NCBI RefSeq assembly: GCF_030297015.1
Contig: NZ_AP028056.1
Location: 2,490,939 to 2,554,938 of the forward strand
Length of the DNA: 64,000 bases
Source: Brooklawnia propionicigenes
Lineage (GTDB): Bacteria; Actinomycetota; Actinomycetes; Propionibacteriales; Propionibacteriaceae
Direction of reading: 5' to 3'
In this document: piece by piece, positions 16,398 to 25,167 of the stretch
How positions within the stretch are numbered: the stretch's first letter is position 1
Layout of the letters: the number at the start of each line of letters is the position of its first letter
The notes under the pieces: generated by a model
What the model saw: only the letters and a program-made list of their open reading frames with translations
The model's database searches: none
What the model was told of the DNA's origin: nothing
Made by a program: the position numbers and the translations under genes

Positions 16398-17965
16398 AGC
16401 GGGATGTTCCCGTGCTTCTTGGGCGGCAGCGCCTCGCGTTTGGTGCGCAGCACCCGCAGGAACCGGATGACCTGTGAGCGGGTCTGATGCGGGTAGATCA
16501 CCTGATCGACGTAGCCGCGCTCGGCCGCCACATATGGATTCGCCAATGTCCGGTTGTACTCGTCGATGAGCTCATTCGCCTTCGTAGCCGGATCGGGTGC
16601 CGCGGCCAGCTCCTTGCGGTAGAGCACTTTGACGGCACCCTCGGCACCCATCACCGCGATCTGCGCGGTCGGCCAGGCCAGGTTGACGTCGGCACCCAGA
16701 TGCTTGGAGCCCATCACGATGTAGGCGCCGCCGTAGGCCTTGCGGGTGATCACGGTCATCAACGGGACGCTCGCCTCGGCGTAGGCGTAGATCAGCTTCG
16801 CGCCGCGGCGGATGATGCCGTCGTGCTCCTGTTCGACACCCGGCAGGAAGCCGGGCACGTCGACGAAGGTCAGCACCGGGATGTTGAATGCGTCGCAGGT
16901 GCGCACGAAACGCGCCGCCTTCTCGGATGCCTTGGTGTCCAGGCAGCCCGCCAGGACCATCGGCTGGTTGGCGACGATGCCGATGCTGCGGCCCTCCACT
17001 CGTCCGAAGCCGCAGATCACGTTCGGCGCGTACAACTCCATGATCTCGAGGAACTCGTCCTCGTCGAGCACCGTGCGGATCACCTCGCGCATGTCGTAGG
17101 CCTGGGCCGCATGGTCGGGAACCAGGGTGTCCAGGGTGCGGTCATGGTCGGTGAAGTCGAGATCGGCGGTCTCGGTGAACTCGTAGATGGGGGCGTCCTC
17201 GAGGTTGTTCTGCGGCAGGTAGGTGACCAACTCGCGGACGTACTCGAGAGCGTCGGCCTCATCGACCGCCAGATAGTGGGCGTTGCCCGACTTGGTGTTG
17301 TGGGTACGGCCACCGCCGAGTTCCTCCATCGAGACGTCCTCGCCGGTCACCGTGCGGATGACCTCGGGGCCGGTGATGAACATCTGACTGGTCTGGTCGA
17401 CCATGACGATGAAGTCGGTGAGTGCCGGCGAATAGACGTGGCCGCCGGCAGCCGCGCCCATGATCACGCTGATCTGCGGGATGACTCCGGAGGCCTGCAC
17501 ATTTCGCAAGAAGATGTCGCCGTAGGCACCCAGCGAAACCACGCCTTCTTGAATGCGGGCACCGCCGCCCTCGTCGATGCCGATCAGCGGGCACCCGGTG
17601 GTGGTGGCGAAGTCGATGATCTTGGCGATCTTCGCGCCGTAGACCTCGCCCAGCGAGCCGCCGAAGATGCCGACGTCCTGACTGAAGACGCAGACCGGGC
17701 GTTCATGGATCTCCCCGAGACCGATGACCACGCCATCGCCGTACGGACGTTTGGCCTCCATCCCGAAAGCGGTGCTGCGATGCCGCGCGAATTCGTCCAT
17801 CTCGGTGAAGCTGCCCTCGTCGACCAGCGCGAGGATGCGCTCGCGTGCGGTCATCTTCCCGCGAGCGTGCTGCTTCTCGACTGCCTGAGCGCCGGACGCA
17901 TGAACGGCATCGTCCATTCGAGTGCCGAGGTCGGCGAGTTTTGCGGCAGTGCTGTTAGCCTCCAT
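16394..17965 (-). CDS. Acyl-CoA carboxylase beta (carboxyltransferase) subunit, propionyl-CoA type
   Basis: The 523-residue protein has both crotonase-like halves of a carboxyltransferase. The oxyanion-hole glycines are in [11 protein letters not shown] in the N-terminal half and in [13 protein letters not shown] in the C-terminal half. It transfers carboxyl from biotin to the acyl-CoA; PccB-like enzymes prefer propionyl-CoA, making methylmalonyl-CoA. I start it at ATG 17965 ([14 protein letters not shown]), six bases from a TATCTT hexamer; an upstream frame extension is not conserved. The alpha subunit lies 4 kb away, epsilon follows directly, and biotin ligase is divergent. Confidence 0.95.
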   Translation of the reverse strand: MEANSTAAKLADLGTRMDDAVHASGAQAVEKQHARGKMTARERILALVDEGSFTEMDEFARHRSTAFGMEAKRPYGDGVVIGLGEIHERPVCVFSQDVGIFGGSLGEVYGAKIAKIIDFATTTGCPLIGIDEGGGARIQEGVVSLGAYGDIFLRNVQASGVIPQISVIMGAAAGGHVYSPALTDFIVMVDQTSQMFITGPEVIRTVTGEDVSMEELGGGRTHNTKSGNAHYLAVDEADALEYVRELVTYLPQNNLEDAPIYEFTETADLDFTDHDRTLDTLVPDHAAQAYDMREVIRTVLDEDEFLEIMELYAPNVICGFGRVEGRSIGIVANQPMVLAGCLDTKASEKAARFVRTCDAFNIPVLTFVDVPGFLPGVEQEHDGIIRRGAKLIYAYAEASVPLMTVITRKAYGGAYIVMGSKHLGADVNLAWPTAQIAVMGAEGAVKVLYRKELAAAPDPATKANELIDEYNRTLANPYVAAERGYVDQVIYPHQTRSQVIRFLRVLRTKREALPPKKHGNIPL

Positions 17966-17971
17966 GTGCTC

Positions 17972-17977
17972 AAGATA
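17972..17977 (-). promoter_or_regulatory. -10 hexamer TATCTT of a leaderless promoter (carboxylase beta)
   Basis: Six bases separate it from ATG 17965, and no ribosome binding site is present. Confidence 0.6.
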
Positions 17978-18029
17978 ACCCGATTCGGGCGGCCAGGGTG
18001 GTGGAGAAGATGGCGAATCCACGATCGGG

Positions 18030-18035
18030 GATAAT
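18030..18035 (+). promoter_or_regulatory. -10 hexamer GATAAT of a leaderless promoter (birA)
   Basis: Seven bases separate it from GTG 18043. This supports that start over earlier in-frame ATG or GTG codons at 17998-18012, which would lie upstream of the promoter. Confidence 0.6.
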
Positions 18036-18042
18036 CGAGTTC

Positions 18043-18834
18043 GTGCCTTCAACGCCTGCAGCAAATGCCGAACGGATCACTGACCTCCTGGGGCCGCACA
18101 GCCCATGGCGGGTGACCACGGTCGCCGCCACCGGATCGACCAATGAGGATCTCGCCGAGCTTGCCCGCCACGGGGGGCGTGCGGGCGAGGTACTGATCGC
18201 CGAGCATCAACAGGCCGGACGCGGACGCTTCGCGCGGGTCTGGCAGTCGCCGCCCGGAACCTCGTTGTCGACGTCGGTGCTGTTGCGTCCGCGGCGCGCC
18301 TCGCTGGACTGGGGATGGCTTTCGCTGCTGGTCGGCCTGGCGGTCACCGACGGCCTGCGCAGCCTCGGCGCCGAGGACCGCATCCAGCTCAAATGGCCCA
18401 ATGACGCCCTGATCGACGGCAAGAAGGTCTGCGGAATCCTGTCGGAGCTGGTGGTCACCGATCTCGGCAATGCGGCCATCTGCGGCTGGGGCATCAATGT
18501 CTCGTTCGACGAGTCCGAACTTCCCGTGCCGCAGGCGACCAGCCTGCTGCTCAGCGGCCTGCCGATCGACAAGGATCAGGTGGCGGCAGCGATCCTGGGA
18601 CGGCTGGGCGACCTGTACACACGCTGGGACGCCGGCGCCGAGTTGAGTGCCGAGTACGCCGCGGGCTGCGCCACGGTGGGACGACGGGTCCGGGTTCACC
18701 TGGACGCCCAGTCACCCGATAGCCCCTCGGTCAGCGGGCAGGCCGTGGGCATCGGGCCCAATGGTGAGTTGCTCGTCGACCTCGGCGGCCAGATCGAGTC
18801 GTTCGCCGCCGGAGATGTCGTCCACCTGCGCTGA
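18043..18834 (+). CDS. birA: Biotin-[acetyl-CoA carboxylase] ligase
   Basis: The 263-residue enzyme activates biotin as biotinyl-AMP and attaches it to carrier lysines. It has the substrate motifs [27 protein letters not shown] and [20 protein letters not shown], then a C-terminal SH3-like domain. The N-terminal DNA-binding domain of bifunctional BirA proteins is absent, so it is a class I ligase and not a repressor. It is divergent from the carboxylase beta gene, 77 bp away, and its likely target is the AMKM lysine of the alpha subunit at 10472-12223. Confidence 0.95.
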   Translation: MPSTPAANAERITDLLGPHSPWRVTTVAATGSTNEDLAELARHGGRAGEVLIAEHQQAGRGRFARVWQSPPGTSLSTSVLLRPRRASLDWGWLSLLVGLAVTDGLRSLGAEDRIQLKWPNDALIDGKKVCGILSELVVTDLGNAAICGWGINVSFDESELPVPQATSLLLSGLPIDKDQVAAAILGRLGDLYTRWDAGAELSAEYAAGCATVGRRVRVHLDAQSPDSPSVSGQAVGIGPNGELLVDLGGQIESFAAGDVVHLR

Positions 18835-18894
18835 CCGGTAAGGGTCCGACGGCCTGCCGGCCGGCCGCGTTGACCAGGGCGGGACAATGGAGGC

Positions 18895-19437
18895 ATGGCG
18901 CTTGAGCTGTATCCGGGGGAGGAGCTGGTCACCAAGATCCGCCCGCATGCCCGGACACTGTTGTGGCCGGTCATCGGGCTGTTCGCGATATCGGCCCTGG
19001 TCGGCACCGGCATCGCGGTCGTTCCCCGCGACTACCGCCCGATCGGTCAGCAACTGGTGGCCGCCTCGGGAGCGCTGCTCGGTGTCGTGGTCCTCGTGCG
19101 TCCGCTGCTGCGCTGGGCGACCAGCAGCATCACCTTGACGACCCAACGGATCATCGTGCGCAACGGCATCGTCCGCCATGTCGAGCATCAGATACCGCTC
19201 AACCGCATCGTCGACGTCGCCACCAGCCGCGCCGCCGCCGATCTCGGCTTCGGATCGGGCACCCTGCTACTCACCACCGTCGGCGGGCAACAGTTGAGGC
19301 TGGCTCACCTACCGCAGATCAAGGCCATGCGGCAGGCGGTCAGCGAGCTGGCCACCGAAGCCCAGCCCGAGCTGTGGACCGGACCCGATCCCTGGACGCA
19401 GACCCGGGTTCTGGAAGGACCCGATCAGTGGCACTGA
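18895..19437 (+). CDS. Bacterial PH-domain membrane protein
   Basis: The 180-residue protein has two transmembrane segments (about residues 22-43 and 55-72). A cytoplasmic bPH2-type domain follows, in which ITLTTQRIIVRNGIVRHVEH and IPLNRIVDVATSRAAADLGF are characteristic. Function of this YdbT/DUF304-like family is unknown. The ATG at 18895 has GACAAT six bases before it, a weaker variant of the leaderless pattern. A P-loop kinase gene overlaps its end. Confidence 0.85.
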   Translation: MALELYPGEELVTKIRPHARTLLWPVIGLFAISALVGTGIAVVPRDYRPIGQQLVAASGALLGVVVLVRPLLRWATSSITLTTQRIIVRNGIVRHVEHQIPLNRIVDVATSRAAADLGFGSGTLLLTTVGGQQLRLAHLPQIKAMRQAVSELATEAQPELWTGPDPWTQTRVLEGPDQWH

Positions 19438-19946
19438 TCGCCATGGCGGGGCTGCCCGGGGTCGGCAAGTCGACCATCGCCCGCGGGCTCGCCGAGCGTT
19501 TTCCCGGCGTCCTGATCAACGTGGACGATGTCGCGTCCGCCCTGGTGCGCGCAGAGTTCGAACGTTCCTTCGCGACCGGGCTCGCCGGCTACCTGGTGGC
19601 CGAACAGGTGGCGCGCGTCAATCTGGCGCTCGGCAGTCACGTCATCGTCGATGCTGCCAATTCGGCCGGCTATGCCCGCAACATCTGGACTTCGTTGGCT
19701 CGTGAGTTCGGCACCGAGTTGCTGTTCGTCGAGGTGGTCTGCACCGATCTGGCCGCCCACGCCGCGCGGCTGGCCACCCGCCGGCTGCCCGCCGGGCAGC
19801 CGAGGATCAGCTTCGACGATGTGGTGGTGGCCTACGCCGAAGCCGAATCGTGGGCAGCCGAGCCTCGCTGGCTGGTCAACACCACTGAGGATGTCGACCA
19901 CGACCAGGTCTTCGCCGACGTCCAGGCCGCCCTGCGCGGTTACTGA
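19428..19946 (+). CDS. Small P-loop ATP-binding protein / kinase
   Basis: The 172-residue protein begins with a Walker A motif, MAGLPGVGKSTIARGLAE, and has an acidic LINVDDVAS segment and VIVDAANSAGYARN that resemble the Walker B/substrate region of zeta-toxin or gluconate-kinase-like enzymes. The start is GTG 19428, which follows GGAAGGA and overlaps the preceding gene by 10 bases. No toxin partner is adjacent. The substrate is unknown. Confidence 0.82.
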   Translation: MALIAMAGLPGVGKSTIARGLAERFPGVLINVDDVASALVRAEFERSFATGLAGYLVAEQVARVNLALGSHVIVDAANSAGYARNIWTSLAREFGTELLFVEVVCTDLAAHAARLATRRLPAGQPRISFDDVVVAYAEAESWAAEPRWLVNTTEDVDHDQVFADVQAALRGY

Positions 19947-19956
19947 GCCAGGCCCG

Positions 19957-20673
19957 TCACAGCAGCTCAACAGGAAGCTGCTCGATCACCAGACCGCCGG
20001 ACGCAGGCTCCCCGCTGGGCGAGAACCTCGCCACCCTGGCCCCTTCACGCTCGGCGACCGCGCCGCTGAGCTTGGCATCCACCCAGTGCAGCGCGGCACC
20101 GTCGTCGGCCGCGTACCCGGCAGGCAGCAGACCGGCGGCGATCGCATCGGTGAAGATCGGCTGGCGTTTGCTCTCGCCGTCCCAGTGCGGGCAGAAGCTG
20201 CCCTGCAGGATGCCCAGCCCGTCCGGCAGCACCCGCACGTCGCCGAACGAATCGGTGACGCAGCCCTGGTACCAGCAGGCCGCACCGGCCGACAGGCCTC
20301 CGAGCACCAGATCGCGCCCGGGGCCCATCATGTCGACGAGCACCCGGTCGACCCCGTGCGCACGCCACAGCGCGAGCAGATTCACCGTCGATCCGCCGCC
20401 GACGAGCACCAGGTCTGCTTGTGGCAGCCGGTCCAGCGAGGCGGCGGCGTCCTGCCACAGGGTCAGCACCATGGTTCGCACACCGAGTGAGGCGTAGCCG
20501 GTGAGGAACTTGCGCACATAGGTCGGGTCATCGGCCGAGGCGGTGGGTACGAAACAAACCAGGGGAGAACGTCTGCCGGTGAGTTCCACGAGGTACCTGT
20601 CGAGATTCGTCGGTGCGCCCGTGGGAGACATCGAGAATCCGCCGCCACCCATGGTCACGATGTGCGTGGTCAT
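19957..20673 (-). CDS. Peptidase E (S51 family dipeptidase) homologue
   Basis: The 238-residue protein starts MTTHIVTMGGGGFSM at ATG 20673 and has the nucleophile elbow GGLSAGAACW of S51 peptidases plus VLVGGGSTVNLLALW. Peptidase E cleaves Asp-Xaa dipeptides; the wider family also includes cyanophycinase. I favour a cytosolic dipeptidase-like role. A GATGAT hexamer lies six bases upstream, and the gene is divergent from purK with only 34 bp between starts. Confidence 0.85.
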   Translation of the reverse strand: MTTHIVTMGGGGFSMSPTGAPTNLDRYLVELTGRRSPLVCFVPTASADDPTYVRKFLTGYASLGVRTMVLTLWQDAAASLDRLPQADLVLVGGGSTVNLLALWRAHGVDRVLVDMMGPGRDLVLGGLSAGAACWYQGCVTDSFGDVRVLPDGLGILQGSFCPHWDGESKRQPIFTDAIAAGLLPAGYAADDGAALHWVDAKLSGAVAEREGARVARFSPSGEPASGGLVIEQLPVELL

Positions 20674-20695
20674 GGGCTCATCATCCCACGGGCGA

Positions 20696-20701
20696 TAGTC
20701 T
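20696..20701 (+). promoter_or_regulatory. -10 hexamer TAGTCT of a leaderless promoter (purK)
   Basis: Six bases separate it from GTG 20708. It faces the peptidase E hexamer GATGAT at 20680-20685 on the other strand. Confidence 0.62.
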
Positions 20702-20707
20702 GTGCGG

Positions 20708-21874
20708 GTGAGTCGCACCACCATCGGAGTTATCGGCGGCGGCCAGTTGGCCCGCATGATGTATGCCCCAGCCACCAGGCTGGGCATCGGGTTGCGGTTG
20801 CTGGCCGAAGGGCCGGACGTGGGCGCAGCGCGGATTTTCAAGGACGTGACGGTCGGCGACTACACCGACGAGGCGACCGTGCGCGCCTTCGCGGCCGGCT
20901 GCGACGTCATCACGTTCGACCACGAACACGTGCCCACCCGCATCCTGCGCGGCCTGGTGGCCGACGGGAAGCTCGTGCGACCGGGGCCCGACGCGCTGCA
21001 GCATGCCCAGGACAAGCTCCTGATGCGGCAACGTCTCACCGATTCGCTGAATGCGCCCGCGCCGAAGTGGCGGGCCTGTGCCAACGGCGACGAGTTGTGG
21101 GAATTCGGCAAGCAGATCGGTTTCCCCATCATCGCGAAGGCCAGCCGGGGCGGCTACGACGGACACGGCGTCTGGAAGGTCGATCGACCGGACCAGACGG
21201 AGATTCCCTTCGAAGAGGCGCTCGCCGAGTCCGCGGGGGAGAAGGTCGAGATCATCGGCGAGGAGTTCGTCGACTTCGCCCGCGAGCTGTCGGTGATCGT
21301 GGTCCGCGCACCATCGGGCCAGGCCGTGGTCTACCCGGTCAGCGAGACGATTCAGCGGGCAGGTGTCTGCCGCGAAACCATCACGCCGGCTCCCGGACTG
21401 ACCGAGGAGCAGGCCACCCGGATCGCGAAGCTGGGGCTCGACATCGCCGACGAATTGCAGGTCACCGGGGTGCTCGCGGTCGAACTGATGCAGCGCCACG
21501 ACGGCAGCGTGGTGATCAACGAGCTGGCGATGCGTCCCCACAACACCGGCCATTGGACGATCGACGGCGCCCACACCAGCCAGTTCGAGAATCACCTGCG
21601 CGCGGTTCTCGATCTGCCGCTGGGTGATCCGCGAGCCCGTGATCGGTGGAGCGTGATGGTCAATGTGCTGGGCGGGACACGCGACGATCTGCCCAGTGAG
21701 CTGCTGCACTGTTTCGCGCGCGATCCGAAGCTGCGCGTCGAACTGTACGGAAAGGACATGCGTCCCGGACGCAAGGTCGGGCATGTCAACTGTTACGGCG
21801 ACGACCTGGACGAGGTACGAGCGCGGGCCGAGCATGCGGCGCGCTATCTCATGGGTGAGATCGGAGAGGGATGA
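20708..21874 (+). CDS. purK: N5-carboxyaminoimidazole ribonucleotide synthase
   Basis: This 388-residue ATP-grasp enzyme converts aminoimidazole ribonucleotide, bicarbonate and ATP to N5-CAIR in purine synthesis. It shows [12 protein letters not shown] at the N-terminus, the ATP-grasp loop [14 protein letters not shown], and [19 protein letters not shown] near the active site. GTG 20708 is preferred to the in-frame GTG at 20702 because of the hexamer spacing. The stop overlaps the purE start by four bases. Confidence 0.96.
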   Translation: MSRTTIGVIGGGQLARMMYAPATRLGIGLRLLAEGPDVGAARIFKDVTVGDYTDEATVRAFAAGCDVITFDHEHVPTRILRGLVADGKLVRPGPDALQHAQDKLLMRQRLTDSLNAPAPKWRACANGDELWEFGKQIGFPIIAKASRGGYDGHGVWKVDRPDQTEIPFEEALAESAGEKVEIIGEEFVDFARELSVIVVRAPSGQAVVYPVSETIQRAGVCRETITPAPGLTEEQATRIAKLGLDIADELQVTGVLAVELMQRHDGSVVINELAMRPHNTGHWTIDGAHTSQFENHLRAVLDLPLGDPRARDRWSVMVNVLGGTRDDLPSELLHCFARDPKLRVELYGKDMRPGRKVGHVNCYGDDLDEVRARAEHAARYLMGEIGEG

Positions 21875-22380
21875 CTATGGCCACGCCACTGGTGGGGATC
21901 GTGATGGGTTCGGATTCGGATTGGCCGACGATGAATCCGGCGGCCGAAGCGCTCGACGAGTTCGGCATCGCCTACGAGGCAGATGTGGTCTCCGCGCATC
22001 GCATGCCCGAGGAGATGGTCCGCTACGGCCGCGAGGCGCACACCCGCGGGTTGCGCTGCATCATCGCGGGTGCCGGCGGCGCGGCTCACCTGCCCGGCAT
22101 GCTCGCCGCGCTCACTCCGCTTCCGGTGATCGGCGTGCCGGTGCCGCTGAAGTACCTGGACGGAATGGACTCGCTGTTGTCCATCGTCCAGATGCCGGCC
22201 GGAGTCCCGGTGGCCACGGTCGCCATCGGGGGGGCGCGGAACGCGGGCCTTCTTGCTGTCCGTATCCTGGGTGCCAGTGATCCCGGCCTCATCGACAAGA
22301 TGGTGAGCTTTCAGCAGAATCTGCGCCAGACGGCGCTGGCCAAGGGGGAGCGAGTCCGGGAACAGACGTCGAAGGGGTAG
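21871..22380 (+). CDS. purE: N5-carboxyaminoimidazole ribonucleotide mutase, class I
   Basis: The 169-residue protein carries the PurE signatures [17 protein letters not shown] and [11 protein letters not shown]. It moves the carboxyl group of N5-CAIR to give CAIR, the step after PurK. The ATG at 21871 overlaps the purK stop, giving translational coupling. The second Met two codons later is an alternative start. Confidence 0.96.
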   Translation: MTMATPLVGIVMGSDSDWPTMNPAAEALDEFGIAYEADVVSAHRMPEEMVRYGREAHTRGLRCIIAGAGGAAHLPGMLAALTPLPVIGVPVPLKYLDGMDSLLSIVQMPAGVPVATVAIGGARNAGLLAVRILGASDPGLIDKMVSFQQNLRQTALAKGERVREQTSKG

Positions 22381-22383
22381 CTC

Positions 22384-22956
22384 ATGAAATCTGCCGGCAG
22401 ATGGATCGTGGCGCTGCTCGTCGGTTTGGTGGTGCTGGCCGGCTGCGGCAGCCCCGCCGGCGGCGACTCGAGCGCAAGCCCGTCGTCCGATCTACTCGAG
22501 CGCTATGGTCTGGCGTCGCTGACGACTGCCGAGATCGTGGAGAAGCTCGATCAATCGCCGGAGACCCGGCCCACGAAACTGGCGGGTTCGGTGCGTCCCG
22601 ATCAACTGCTGCTCAGCGAGGGCGATGAGCAGCTCGCCTTGGACATGCCCGACGACCAGTTCTACCTTTCCGTGGCGCCCTACCTCACGCACACTCATGA
22701 CTGCTTCTACCACAACACCGGCAGTTGCCAAGGCGAGCTGGTCAACTCCCAGGTCCACGTGACCATCACCACCGCCGACGGCATCGTCATCGTCAACAGG
22801 GACGCCACCACGTATGCCAACGGCTTCATCGGCTTCTGGGTGCCGACCGGCAGTTCGGGCACCATTACCGTCAGCCAGGACGGCAAGTCGGGCACCGTGC
22901 CGTTCGCCACCGGTGACCAGGACGCCACCTGCATCACCACACTGAAGCTGGTGTGA
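22384..22956 (+). CDS. CueP-like metal-binding lipoprotein
   Basis: The 190-residue protein has a lipoprotein signal with lipobox VLAGC (Cys21), so it should be anchored to the outer face of the membrane. The mature part resembles the CueP family of copper-binding envelope proteins, including HTHDCFYHNTGSCQGEL and a late cysteine in DQDATCITT. CueP proteins store or hand over copper in the periplasm; a role in copper tolerance here is an inference. It starts three bases after purE, probably in the same transcript. No copper exporter is adjacent. Confidence 0.78.
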   Translation: MKSAGRWIVALLVGLVVLAGCGSPAGGDSSASPSSDLLERYGLASLTTAEIVEKLDQSPETRPTKLAGSVRPDQLLLSEGDEQLALDMPDDQFYLSVAPYLTHTHDCFYHNTGSCQGELVNSQVHVTITTADGIVIVNRDATTYANGFIGFWVPTGSSGTITVSQDGKSGTVPFATGDQDATCITTLKLV

Positions 22957-22964
22957 CGAACCCC

Positions 22965-23016
22965 GCACCGATCGAACCGGAGCACCGATCGAACCGGAAG
23001 CACCGATCGAATCAGG
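22965..23016 (+). repeat. Three tandem 17-18-bp units
   Basis: GCACCGATCGAACCGGA occurs three times in a row (22965, 22982, 23000); the last copy is diverged at its end. Each unit contains the palindrome CGATCG. It lies between the convergent CueP-like and ABC permease genes. Confidence 0.8.
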
Positions 23017-23055
23017 GTGTCTCGGCAGGTCGCCACGATGCTGCCGCGGCAGCGC

Positions 23056-24258
23056 TCACTCGGACAGCTGCAGGCCCTGACGCCAGTTCAGGCGTCCGCT
23101 GGTGCGCAGCAGCGCCCGGCGGTAGATGCGCTCACCCAGCAACACCATCAGCGCCGCGAATACCAGGTTGGACGCCAACGCGGCCAGCGGCTCCCACCAC
23201 GCCGCCGTACCGTCGATCAGCCGGGCCGGCATCAGGACGGCGGACACGATCGGGACGAAGCTGAGGATGTCCCGGGTCGTCCCCGTGGCCACGAAGGCGG
23301 CCACGTAGGTCGCCATGATCACCCACATCAGGGGCGTGGAGGTCTGGTTCAGGTCCTCGCTGCGGGTGCCGAGTGCGCCGGCCGCGGCCCAGATGCACGC
23401 CAGCGCCAGGAATCCGGCGAGGAAGAAGACCAGGAACCAGCCGGCCGCCCCGGCGAACTGCGGCAGGAGATCGCTCAGTGGGGTGAAGGTCAAGCCGATC
23501 AGCCCGGCGCCGAGCAGCAGCATCACCTGCGCGGCAGCGATCAGCGTGTTGGCGATGACCTTGCCGGCCAGCAGCTCCCGGATCGGGATCACCGCCACCA
23601 GGATCTCGACGATGCGTGACTGCTTCTCCTCAATCACCGAGGTGGCGATCTGCATGCCGTAGGTCATCGCCGACATCATGAACAGCACGCCGAACACGAC
23701 CGTCGCGATGAAGGCGATCGGCCCGGCGGTGCCGCCGGCGTTCAGCAGCTCGACGTTCACCGCCATCTGCTGGCTGATCTGTTCAGGGCTCACACCCGCC
23801 TGAGCAGCGAGATCGTTGATCGTCTGGGCGCTGAGCACGTCGGTCAACGAGGTGATGAAGCCATCGTCCGACTCCGATTCCCAGGTGGTGGACCAGCCGG
23901 TGTCGCCGTGATACAGGTAGACATCGGCGTCCCCGGCGGCCACCTGGGCGCGGGCCGCTTCGTCGCTGCTTGCTTCGCTGACGTGCACGCTGCTGCGGGG
24001 ATCGGACTGCTTGGCCACGGCTTCCACGGAGCGGGCCAGCGCGGCCGCATCGGGAGTGGTGACCACGACATCGGTGGTTTGCGCGCGTCCGCTGACCAGG
24101 AAACCGATGGCGAATCCGGCCGCGATCAGGCCGAGCGTGGTCAGGGTTCCGATGATGAAGGCCCGGTCGGTGACCTTGACGACGATCTCGCGGATCGTGA
24201 CGATCAGCCAGGCGGGCCGGCGGGCGGGCGTGCCCTGGGCAGTGCTGGGGCGGCTCAT
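23056..24258 (-). CDS. ABC-2 type transporter permease (NatB-like)
   Basis: The 400-residue membrane protein has an N-terminal transmembrane segment (FIIGTLTTLGLIAAGFAIGF), a long extracytoplasmic region of about 150 residues, and a C-terminal bundle of five to six helices, the NatB/ABC-2 layout. The ATG at 24258 follows GGAGGTGACG and overlaps the ATPase stop by four bases. With the adjacent ATPase it should form an exporter. NatAB pumps sodium in Bacillus, but the substrate here is unknown. Confidence 0.88.
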   Translation of the reverse strand: MSRPSTAQGTPARRPAWLIVTIREIVVKVTDRAFIIGTLTTLGLIAAGFAIGFLVSGRAQTTDVVVTTPDAAALARSVEAVAKQSDPRSSVHVSEASSDEAARAQVAAGDADVYLYHGDTGWSTTWESESDDGFITSLTDVLSAQTINDLAAQAGVSPEQISQQMAVNVELLNAGGTAGPIAFIATVVFGVLFMMSAMTYGMQIATSVIEEKQSRIVEILVAVIPIRELLAGKVIANTLIAAAQVMLLLGAGLIGLTFTPLSDLLPQFAGAAGWFLVFFLAGFLALACIWAAAGALGTRSEDLNQTSTPLMWVIMATYVAAFVATGTTRDILSFVPIVSAVLMPARLIDGTAAWWEPLAALASNLVFAALMVLLGERIYRRALLRTSGRLNWRQGLQLSE

Positions 24259-25136
24259 GCCGTCACCTCCCGATAGATTTCCGACAAGGTCGGACGCACC
24301 GGCGTGAACTCGATGACATGTCCGCGCTGCAGGGCTTGGGCGAGCAGATCGTCGCCTGCGCCGGGAACCAGGATCTCGAACAGTGCGGTGCCACCGTCGA
24401 CTGCGTCCACCCGCAGCCCGGGGACGTCGCGGACCCACCCGGCGTCGGTGTCGGTGACCAGCCGGTGCTTGGTGGCGCCGCGCGACTCGAGGTCGTCCTT
24501 GGTGCCGGCGGCGACCACGCGTCCGTTGGCCAGAATGACCAGCCCGTCGCAGAGCCGGTCGATCAGATCGAGCTGATGGCTGCTGAACAGCACGGGCACC
24601 CCACGGGAGGCCCGCTCGGCGAGTAGCCCGGCCATCTCGTCGACGGCCTTCGGATCCAGGCCGCTGAACGGTTCGTCCAAGATCAGCCCGATCGGGTCGG
24701 CCATCACGGCGGCTGCGATCTGGACGCGCTGCTGGTTGCCCAGGCTCAGCTTCTCCAGCTTGTCCTTGAGCCGGTCACCCAGGCCGAATCGTGCCATCAA
24801 CCCGGACGCCTCGGCCGCTGCCGAGTCCCGGGTCATGCCCTTGAGCTCGGCCAGGTAGATGAGCTGGCTCAGGATCGGCTGCTTGGCATACAGGCCGCGC
24901 TCCTCGGGCATATATCCGAAGCGGGAACGGTCGGATCTGGTGATGGGGCGCCCGTTCAGGTTCACCTGTCCGCTGTCGGGTGCCAGCAGCCCCATGATCA
25001 TGCGCATGGTCGTGGTCTTGCCGGCGCCGTTGCCGCCGACGAAGCCGATCATCTGGCCTGCCGGCACCGTGAACGTGACGTCGTCAACGGCGGTCAGTTG
25101 GCCGAAGGTACGGGTGAGATGTATGACATCGAGCAC
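24255..25136 (-). CDS. ABC transporter ATPase (NatA-like)
   Basis: The 293-residue ATPase has Walker A GGNGAGKTTTMR, the signature LSLGNQQRVQIAAAV, Walker B LILDEPFSGLDP and an H-loop SSHQ. A C-terminal extension of about 80 residues ends in FTPVRPTLSEIYREVTA, common in exporters of this type. GTG 25136 is chosen because AGGAGAA lies just upstream. It follows the LCP gene by 31 bp on the same strand, so the three genes may be one operon. Confidence 0.93.
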   Translation of the reverse strand: MLDVIHLTRTFGQLTAVDDVTFTVPAGQMIGFVGGNGAGKTTTMRMIMGLLAPDSGQVNLNGRPITRSDRSRFGYMPEERGLYAKQPILSQLIYLAELKGMTRDSAAAEASGLMARFGLGDRLKDKLEKLSLGNQQRVQIAAAVMADPIGLILDEPFSGLDPKAVDEMAGLLAERASRGVPVLFSSHQLDLIDRLCDGLVILANGRVVAAGTKDDLESRGATKHRLVTDTDAGWVRDVPGLRVDAVDGGTALFEILVPGAGDDLLAQALQRGHVIEFTPVRPTLSEIYREVTA

Positions 25137-25167
25137 TCGGGGTTCTCCTGTCGGTCGGTTTGCGTGG

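Noticed and set aside
16487-18034. 515-codon open frame antisense to the carboxylase beta gene
   Set aside because: Antisense shadow; composition dominated by Val/Gly/Asp/His as expected for the complement of this gene.
22965-23016. Short direct repeats as a CRISPR array
   Set aside because: The three units abut without spacers and no cas gene is present.
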